This document shows, in pieces, positions 8,724 to 13,320 of a stretch of DNA of 13,320 nucleotides. Numbering within the stretch: the first letter of the stretch is position 1; each line of letters starts with the position of its first letter. Position numbers and translations under genes: made by a program. The notes under the pieces are model-generated. The model worked only from the letters and a program-made list of their open reading frames with translations. It ran no database searches and was not told where the DNA came from. Source of the DNA: an uncultured Clostridia bacterium (GTDB taxonomy: Bacteria > Bacillota > Clostridia > TANB77 > CAG-508); contig CANQHH010000017.1 in NCBI GenBank assembly GCA_947623615.1, positions 1 to 13,320 of the forward strand, in the 5' to 3' direction.

Positions 8724-9858
8724 AAATAGTTGTTGTGGATGTACAGCTTGCGCAAATATATGTAATTTCAAAGCTATTAAAATGCAAGAAAATAACGAAG
8801 GATTTTTATATCCAGTCATAGATAGTAAAAAATGTGTAAAATGCGGAATGTGTGAGAGAATATGTCCAGTAATGAATAAAAAAATAGAAAAAAATAAAAT
8901 AAAAAATATATATGCCACTTATATTAAAGATAAAGATAAACTACTTAATAGTGCTTCAGGTGGAATTGCAACTGCACTCAGTGAATATTTTATACTAAAT
9001 GATGGAGTGGTATTTGGAGTACAATATACAGAAGATTTTAAAAGAGCACAATATACAAAAATTAATAACTTACAGGATTTAGTTAAAATAAAGAGTTCTA
9101 AGTATATACAGAGTGATAAAAATTATATATATTGTGAAGTTGAAAAAGAATTAAAAAACGAAAAAAAAGTACTATTTATTGGGTTACCTTGTGAAGTAGC
9201 AGGATTAAAGAAATTTTTAAATAAGGATTATAATAATTTATATACATGTGCTTTAATTTGTATGGGACCAACATCGCCAAAAGTAGGAGAATATTATATA
9301 GAATATCTAGAAAAGAAAATGAAGTCGAAGGTAAGTAGCTTTAATTTAAGATACAAAGGTAATGGTTGGGGACCGCCTAATTATGTAAAAGCAGTTTTTA
9401 AGAATGGAAAAGAATACATAAAAGCATTTAACGAGACAGAATATGGACATGCATTTTCAATTCTTAGTAGACCTTCATGCTTAGATTGTCAATTTAAGTT
9501 GGACAATACATTTGCTGATATGACAATTGGAGATTATTGGGGAGTAGATAAAAATGATAATATATATAATAAATATGGAGTTTCAATCATAATTATTCAT
9601 GATGATAAAATGGATAAAATTATAGAGAAATTAGATAATATACAAAAACAAAAGGTTGAATACGAAAAAGCAATAAAAAATAATGAAATGTTGATACATT
9701 CCAGAGAAAAACTAGAAAGAAGAGAAAGATACTCGAACAATTTTTCGAGGGGGGGACTCCTATATGCTAATAGAAAAGATTTAACAATAAAAATCTTTTT
9801 AAAAAGAATTATACCTAAAAAAATTTTTAATATATTAAAAAATAATAGGAGGAAATGA
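8713..9858 (+). CDS. Iron-sulfur flavoprotein of the F420 hydrogenase/dehydrogenase beta-subunit (FrhB-like) family
   Basis: A 381-residue cytoplasmic protein. The N-terminus holds two ferredoxin-type 4Fe-4S motifs: C7-x2-C10-x2-C13-x3-C17 and C41-x2-C44-x2-C47-x3-C51-P. Next come the FrhB-type N-terminal segment with SGGIATALSEYF (82-93) and GLPCEVAGLKKFL (157-169, C160), the conserved LICMGPTSPKV (181-191), and the C-terminal domain with RPSCLDCQFK (253-262; C256, C259) and ADMTIGDYWG (268-277). All are hallmarks of PF04422/PF04432 proteins. The family moves electrons between iron-sulfur clusters and a flavin. F420 itself is unlikely in a clostridial host, so ferredoxin-linked reduction or oxidation of a sugar or nucleotide sugar is one inference. 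The gene pairs directly with the pyruvyl transferase, a recurrent arrangement in EPS loci whose purpose is not established to my knowledge. A G7 tract at 9749-9755 lies near its 3' end. Confidence 0.9.
   Translation: MLPKNSCCGCTACANICNFKAIKMQENNEGFLYPVIDSKKCVKCGMCERICPVMNKKIEKNKIKNIYATYIKDKDKLLNSASGGIATALSEYFILNDGVVFGVQYTEDFKRAQYTKINNLQDLVKIKSSKYIQSDKNYIYCEVEKELKNEKKVLFIGLPCEVAGLKKFLNKDYNNLYTCALICMGPTSPKVGEYYIEYLEKKMKSKVSSFNLRYKGNGWGPPNYVKAVFKNGKEYIKAFNETEYGHAFSILSRPSCLDCQFKLDNTFADMTIGDYWGVDKNDNIYNKYGVSIIIIHDDKMDKIIEKLDNIQKQKVEYEKAIKNNEMLIHSREKLERRERYSNNFSRGGLLYANRKDLTIKIFLKRIIPKKIFNILKNNRRK
9732..9755 (+). repeat. G7 homopolymer preceded by a 6-bp inverted repeat
   Basis: CTCGAA (9732-9737) and TTCGAG (9744-9749) form a 6-bp stem with a 6-base loop, and the stem runs straight into seven consecutive G bases (9749-9755). 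The run codes Arg346-Gly347-Gly348 as AGG-GGG-GGA, although AGA and GGA are the usual codons here. Loss or gain of one G would bring a stop within about ten codons, removing the last ~34 residues. Confidence 0.7.
9847..9852 (+). promoter_or_regulatory. Ribosome binding site AGGAGG for the pyruvyl transferase
   Basis: A consensus AGGAGG ends eight bases before the ATG at 9861, a good spacing. The other candidate ATG at 9855, which overlaps the upstream stop as ATGA, is only two bases away, too close for efficient use. The site lies within the last codons of the FrhB-like gene. Confidence 0.7.
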
Positions 9859-9860
9859 CA

Positions 9861-11021
9861 ATGATTATTGGATTAAATGGTATGGATTTTAGTAATGGAA
9901 ATTTAGGCTGTAGTGCTTTAGCATATTCTTTAATTGATAGTTTAAAAAAACAATTTGATGAAAAAAAAATAAGTGTAAAATATATAATATTTTGTTTTAA
10001 TTATGTAGAAGAAGAAAAAAAAATACTATGCGAATCATTAAATATAAATTCTGATGATGTACAATGTATAGAAATAAAAATTAAAGAAATAAAAAAACTA
10101 ATTAGAACAATAAAATATATAAAGAAATGTGATTTTATTATTGATATGTCTGGAGGAGATAGTTTTTCAGATATATATGGAATAAAAAGGATGATTAGAG
10201 AATCATTTTATAAATTGTTATTTATAAAATATAAAATACCACTAATATTAGGACCTCAAACATATGGACCATATAATTCAAGAATATCAAGACTATTAGC
10301 CAAAAAAATATTAAAAAAAGCTACATTAGTATTTTCAAGAGATAAAAAATCATCAGAACTAATTTATAGTATTTCAAATATTAATGCAATAGATACAACT
10401 GATTTAGCATTTAGACTACCTTATAAAAAAGAAGAAAAATTAAAAAGAAAATCGATAGGTATTAATATATCAGCTCTTATGTGGAATGAAGGATTTAATG
10501 GTAAAAATCAATTTAAATTAAATGTAGATTATAAATGTTATATACATGAAATAGTAATGTATATAAAACAAAATATAGATAGTGACATATATTTGATATC
10601 ACATGTAAATGCAATAGGTATAGAAGATGACTATACATTATGTAAAGAATTATCAGAAAAATATAATTTGATTTTGGCACCTAAATTTAAAACTCCTATA
10701 GAAGCAAAAACATTCATTTCAAAAATGGATTTACTTATAGGATCACGTATGCATGCAACAATAGCAGCTTTTTCTAGTGGCGTTCCAACTATAGCATTAG
10801 CTTATAGTAAAAAATTTGAAGGCTTATACAGAAGTATTAACTACAACTATTATGTAGATGCAAAGAAAAGTAGCACGTACGAGGCAATAAATATTACAAA
10901 AGAATTTATAAAAACTATGGATAAAATAAAAAAAGATTTAGATATAGCAATGAGAATAGTTAAAGAAAGAATAATAGTTTATGATAAAAAAATAGATGAA
11001 TTTATAGAGATTATTAGGTGA
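9861..11021 (+). CDS. Polysaccharide pyruvyl transferase family protein
   Basis: A 386-residue protein from the ATG at 9861; starting at 9855 would add Met-Thr. The N-terminus MIIGLNGMDFSNGNLGCSAL (1-20) matches the 'N-x-G-D/C-x-a' loop of PF04230. The middle has DMSGGDSFSDIYG (95-107), LGPQTYGPY (130-138) and FSRDKKSSEL (158-167, 'aRe-x-x-S'). The C-terminal Rossmann half has GSRMHATIAAFSSGVPTIAL (294-313) with H298, then YSKKFEGL (315-322), the usual 'y-x-x-K-x-x-g' ending. These GT-B-like enzymes transfer an enolpyruvyl group from phosphoenolpyruvate to sugar hydroxyls, forming pyruvate ketals that add negative charge to the polymer. It follows the FrhB-like gene by two bases and precedes the acetyltransferase by four, placing three modification genes together. 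Two A9 runs (9961-9969, 10015-10023) encode in-frame lysines. Confidence 0.9.
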   Translation: MIIGLNGMDFSNGNLGCSALAYSLIDSLKKQFDEKKISVKYIIFCFNYVEEEKKILCESLNINSDDVQCIEIKIKEIKKLIRTIKYIKKCDFIIDMSGGDSFSDIYGIKRMIRESFYKLLFIKYKIPLILGPQTYGPYNSRISRLLAKKILKKATLVFSRDKKSSELIYSISNINAIDTTDLAFRLPYKKEEKLKRKSIGINISALMWNEGFNGKNQFKLNVDYKCYIHEIVMYIKQNIDSDIYLISHVNAIGIEDDYTLCKELSEKYNLILAPKFKTPIEAKTFISKMDLLIGSRMHATIAAFSSGVPTIALAYSKKFEGLYRSINYNYYVDAKKSSTYEAINITKEFIKTMDKIKKDLDIAMRIVKERIIVYDKKIDEFIEIIR

Positions 11022-11025
11022 TAAT

Positions 11026-11679
11026 ATGAAAAAAATTATTGTGAAATTACATGCAACTGTTCCAAAAATATTAAAAAAAATAATAGAAAGAATAGTAATG
11101 AAAATAGAACATGGTGAATTTTGGTCATTAACATTAAGAGAAATATATAAACAAAATTATGGTATGGATATAGGAATTGGTACATATGGTTGTTTTAAAC
11201 AAAATAATTTAAGCAGGGTAAGTAAGATTGGAAATTATTGTTCTATAGCAAGTGGTTTTGAATTTTTATCAAGAAATCACCCTAAAGAATATGCATCTAC
11301 TCACCCAATGTTTTTTAATGATAAATTAGGATTTATAAATAAGTCACCAATAGAATTTTCAGAGTTAGAAATAGGACATGATGTATGGATTGGAAAAAAT
11401 GTATTAGTTACAAGTAAATGTAAAAGTATTGGAAATGGTGCAATTATTGGTGCGGGGGGAGTAGTTACCAAAAATGTACCCCCATACACTATTGTTGCTG
11501 GAAATCCAGCTCGAGTTATAGGAAGAAGATTTGAAGATAATTCTATTGAAATTTTGCTAGAGGAAAGCAAGTGGTACAATTTAACATATAAAGAATTAAA
11601 AAAATATATTAAATGGATTGATAATCCTAAAAAATTTGCTAAAGTAATAATTGAAGACTATGAAATAAAGGGAGAATAA
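11026..11679 (+). CDS. Left-handed beta-helix (hexapeptide) O-acetyltransferase, CatB/XAT-like
   Basis: A 217-residue soluble protein. After a basic N-terminal stretch, hexapeptide repeats run from about residue 46 (GMDIGIGTYG) to 156, including KIGNYCSIASG (67-77), LEIGHDVWIGKNV (114-126) and IGNGAIIGAGGVV (135-147). The repeats are interrupted by the loop RNHPKEYASTHPMFF (83-97), whose H85 corresponds to the catalytic histidine of xenobiotic acetyltransferases and capsule O-acetyltransferases. VPPYTIVAGNPARVIGRRF (151-169) is the classic end of the helix. It should be an acetyl-CoA-dependent, trimeric O- or N-acetyltransferase acting on a sugar of the repeat unit; its place between pyruvyl transferase and flippase suggests modification before export. 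AGGTGA at 11016-11021 precedes the ATG. A G6 run (11454-11459) lies within the GAGG codons. The exact acceptor is unknown; antibiotic acetylation is much less likely in this context. Confidence 0.9.
   Translation: MKKIIVKLHATVPKILKKIIERIVMKIEHGEFWSLTLREIYKQNYGMDIGIGTYGCFKQNNLSRVSKIGNYCSIASGFEFLSRNHPKEYASTHPMFFNDKLGFINKSPIEFSELEIGHDVWIGKNVLVTSKCKSIGNGAIIGAGGVVTKNVPPYTIVAGNPARVIGRRFEDNSIEILLEESKWYNLTYKELKKYIKWIDNPKKFAKVIIEDYEIKGE
11454..11459 (+). repeat. G6 homopolymer in the acetyltransferase gene
   Basis: Six G bases encode the end of Ala143, Gly144 and the start of Gly145 (GCG-GGG-GGA), unusual codon choices in this DNA. A C5 run follows at 11479-11483 and could pair with it across a 19-base loop. 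Loss of one G gives GGG-GAG-TAG, an immediate stop. Confidence 0.6.
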
Positions 11680-11680
11680 A

Positions 11681-13120
11681 ATGAAACAAATATTACAAAA
11701 ATATAGAACATTACCAATAGTAGCAAGAGCTACTATATGGTTTTTAATATGTTCTATCATACAAAAAAGTTTTTCAGTATTGACAACACCAATATTTACA
11801 AGATTAATGACAACGGAACAATATGGGCAATATAGCATATATTTATCATGGACTCAAATATTAATAATGATTACATCTTTTAGATTAGATTATGCAGTAT
11901 TTAATAAGGGAATGTCAAAATATGAAGAACATAAAGATAGTTATACATTATCTATGCAAACTATAACAACAATTATTACTATAATTATATTTATAATTTA
12001 TATTATATTTAGAAATTATATAAATGTTTTTACAGAATTGACAACAGAATTGACCTTATTGATGTTTTTACAAGTATTTTTAATGAATTCAATTAGTTTT
12101 TGGACAATTAAACAAAGATACAATTTTAAATATAAGTCAGTAGTGTTAATAACAATTTTTCTAACACTACTAGATTCAATTTTAGGTATTGTTTTAGTTA
12201 TAAATTCAGAAAATAAGGGAATTGCTAGAATAGTATCATATGCAATAGTTCAAATTATTATAGGAACTATAATATATACATATAATATAATAAAAGGAAA
12301 GAAATTATTAGATTTTAAATACGCAATATTTGCAATATTTTTTAATATACCATTAATACCGCATTATATATCAACATATATATTAGAACAATCTGATAAA
12401 ATAATGATTCAAAAAATAGTTGGAATTAATAAGGCAGGTATATATAGTGTAGTATATAGTATAGGTAATACTATAAATATTGTTACTAATAGTATAACAA
12501 ATGCTATAATACCATGGCTATATAGAAAACTTAAAAATAATGAATTAGATGATATAAAAAATAAACTATTTTCTATTTTTATATTTGTAATCTCAATAAT
12601 ATCTGTATTTATGTTGTTTGTACCAGAAATACTGATGATATTTGCATCACAACAATATTATGAGGCAATATATGCTATTTTCCCTATTACAGCAAGTGTT
12701 TTTTTTATGTTAGTGTATGGAATTTCTGCTACTATAGAATTTTATTACAATAAAAATAAATTTTCTATGATTATATCTGGAATAGCAGCTATTATAAATA
12801 TAGTTTTAAATTATATTTTTATGCCTAAATTAGGATATTTAGTTGCTAGTTATACTACTATGATATGTTATGCTATATTAACAATAGGACATGTGAAGTA
12901 TACCAATATTATTATGAGAAAAATTAAGAATAAAGTACTTTTCAATATGAAAACTATATATACATTACTCATTTTAGTATTTATTATAGTTGTACTTAGT
13001 GATATACTATGCAAGTTTGTAATATTAAGATATATAATAGTTTTAATGTTTTTAATTATATTTATTTTAAAAAGAAATATTATTATACAAATTATAAAAA
13101 CTATAAAAGAAAAAACATAA
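11681..13120 (+). CDS. Wzx-like oligosaccharide flippase
   Basis: A 479-residue membrane protein with about 12-14 hydrophobic helices over its whole length, matching the polysaccharide biosynthesis/MOP superfamily (PF01943-type). The N-terminus shows the family pattern: a first helix ATIWFLICSIIQKSFSVL (18-35), then TTPIFTRLMTTEQYGQYSIY (36-55), equivalent to the 'P-x-x-t-R-x-l-s-x-e-x-y-G' element. SFRLDYAVF (66-74) is the usual polar turn before the third helix region. A second block near ISTYILEQSDKIMIQKIVG (229-247) matches the conserved 'D+-m-i' element after the midpoint helix. Wzx flips undecaprenyl-linked repeat units to the outer face of the membrane for polymerisation by Wzy (5426-6862). 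AAAGGGAG at 11667-11674 lies inside the previous gene and supports the ATG at 11681. It is the last gene of the visible operon. Confidence 0.9.
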   Translation: MKQILQKYRTLPIVARATIWFLICSIIQKSFSVLTTPIFTRLMTTEQYGQYSIYLSWTQILIMITSFRLDYAVFNKGMSKYEEHKDSYTLSMQTITTIITIIIFIIYIIFRNYINVFTELTTELTLLMFLQVFLMNSISFWTIKQRYNFKYKSVVLITIFLTLLDSILGIVLVINSENKGIARIVSYAIVQIIIGTIIYTYNIIKGKKLLDFKYAIFAIFFNIPLIPHYISTYILEQSDKIMIQKIVGINKAGIYSVVYSIGNTINIVTNSITNAIIPWLYRKLKNNELDDIKNKLFSIFIFVISIISVFMLFVPEILMIFASQQYYEAIYAIFPITASVFFMLVYGISATIEFYYNKNKFSMIISGIAAIINIVLNYIFMPKLGYLVASYTTMICYAILTIGHVKYTNIIMRKIKNKVLFNMKTIYTLLILVFIIVVLSDILCKFVILRYIIVLMFLIIFILKRNIIIQIIKTIKEKT

Positions 13121-13166
13121 AAAATTAAGAGGGTACCCTAAATTAGAAATTTAAAAGCAAAAATTT

Positions 13167-13182
13167 AAGTGAGAAATCGCTT
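13167..13182 (+). other. Small stem-loop with GAAA loop
   Basis: AAGTGA (13167-13172) pairs with TCGCTT (13177-13182), including one G-U pair, around a GAAA loop. No T tract follows on the + strand; on the - strand the hairpin is followed, after three A bases, by five T bases. It is a weak candidate for a terminator, more plausible for transcripts from the right. Confidence 0.25.
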
Positions 13183-13230
13183 GTAAAAATGAATGAATAA
13201 AAACTGAAATGGAATATTTTAAATGGATCT

Positions 13231-13260
13231 AAAAATTTTTATAAAAAATTTTAAAAAAAC
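13231..13260 (+). promoter_or_regulatory. A/T-tract block upstream of the promoter, UP-element-like
   Basis: Runs of A and T directly abut the -35 region. Phased A tracts at this position often bind the alpha-subunit C-terminal domain of RNA polymerase and raise promoter strength. In an AT-rich genome the block may also be background. Confidence 0.35.
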
Positions 13261-13262
13261 TA

Positions 13263-13291
13263 TTGCATAAAAAAATACCTAATGTTATAAT
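13263..13291 (+). promoter_or_regulatory. Sigma-A-type promoter with extended -10 for the next gene
   Basis: The -35 is TTGCAT (13263-13268), a partial match to TTGACA. A 17-base spacer leads to a perfect TATAAT (13286-13291), preceded by TG at 13283-13284, so it is an extended -10 (TGTTATAAT). Transcription should start near 13298, giving a short leader to a gene just beyond the window. It would transcribe away from the EPS operon. Confidence 0.75.
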
Positions 13292-13310
13292 AAGGATAGT
13301 TTAGAAAAAA

Positions 13311-13317
13311 AGGGAGG
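13311..13317 (+). promoter_or_regulatory. Ribosome binding site AGGGAGG of the gene beyond the right edge
   Basis: AGGGAGG, about 13 bases after the predicted transcript start, is a strong Shine-Dalgarno site. No start codon follows within the three remaining bases, so the next gene should begin a few bases past the window. Confidence 0.65.
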
Positions 13318-13320
13318 AAG

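Larger units (their letters stand above)
13121..13260 (+). other. Non-coding spacer after the operon: palindrome and A/T-rich block, no clear terminator
   Basis: No gene is visible here. The spacer contains a perfect palindrome AGGGTACCCT (13130-13139), a short inverted repeat TAAATT-AGA-AATTTA (13139-13153), a small stem-loop (13167-13182) and an A/T-only inverted repeat (13232-13240 with 13244-13252). None is a GC-rich hairpin followed by a T run on the + strand, so an intrinsic terminator for the operon was not found. Confidence 0.6.

Noticed and set aside
8713..9858. A methanogenic archaeon as host because of the F420-type protein
   Set aside because: FrhB-like proteins are widespread in bacterial EPS loci, and the window has a bacterial -35/-10 promoter and a Wzx/Wzy operon typical of low-GC Bacillota. 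The archaeal option is not fully excluded.
13223..13270. A 15-codon reading frame in the terminal spacer
   Set aside because: It has no convincing ribosome binding site, overlaps the A/T block and the -35 of the promoter, and has a composition expected by chance.
1..13320. tRNA, rRNA, CRISPR arrays, insertion sequences or riboswitches
   Set aside because: Nothing with the required repeats, conserved GC-rich structure or transposase motifs was seen; the intergenic gaps inside the operon are at most 28 bases.

Overview
This window is a stretch of a capsule or exopolysaccharide (EPS) biosynthesis operon from a very AT-rich bacterium. Every gene reads on the + strand. The coding style suggests a low-GC Bacillota, probably a Clostridia-type organism: Shine-Dalgarno sites such as AAGGGAG and AGGAGG, AGA as the dominant arginine codon, UGA used as a stop (which argues against Mycoplasma), and a sigma-A-type promoter at the right end. 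The genus cannot be named from the sequence alone.

Layout from left to right: the last 36 codons of an upstream gene (1-111); an acyltransferase-3 membrane protein (125-1114); a GT4 glycosyltransferase (1128-2276); a second acyltransferase-3 membrane protein (2260-3369); a GT2 glycosyltransferase (3398-4276); a GT4 glycosyltransferase (4273-5436); a Wzy-like polymerase (5426-6862); a GT2 glycosyltransferase (6859-7752); a GT32/Caps_synth glycosyltransferase (7761-8723); an iron-sulfur/FrhB-like flavoprotein (8713-9858); a polysaccharide pyruvyl transferase (9861-11021); a left-handed beta-helix O-acetyltransferase (11026-11679); and a Wzx-like flippase (11681-13120). Twelve complete genes are packed with overlaps or gaps of at most 28 bases, which points to one polycistronic message with translational coupling. 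No promoter or terminator lies between them.

Together they fit the Wzx/Wzy-dependent pathway. Five glycosyltransferases would extend a lipid-linked repeat unit started by an initiating sugar-phosphate transferase, of which the partial first gene may be the end. Wzx would flip the unit and Wzy would polymerise it. Two membrane acyltransferases, one soluble acetyltransferase and one pyruvyl transferase would decorate it, giving an acylated and probably acidic polymer. No nucleotide-sugar synthesis, chain-length or regulatory genes are in the window, so those must lie elsewhere.

The last 200 bases are non-coding. They hold a perfect 10-bp palindrome, a small stem-loop, an A/T-rich block and a convincing promoter (-35 TTGCAT, 17-bp spacer, extended -10 TGTTATAAT), followed by a ribosome binding site for a gene that starts just past the window.

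The least explained elements are the FrhB-like redox protein paired with the pyruvyl transferase, and two G-homopolymers (G7 and G6) inside modification genes. The G tracts are conspicuous in such AT-rich DNA and could be phase-variation switches.
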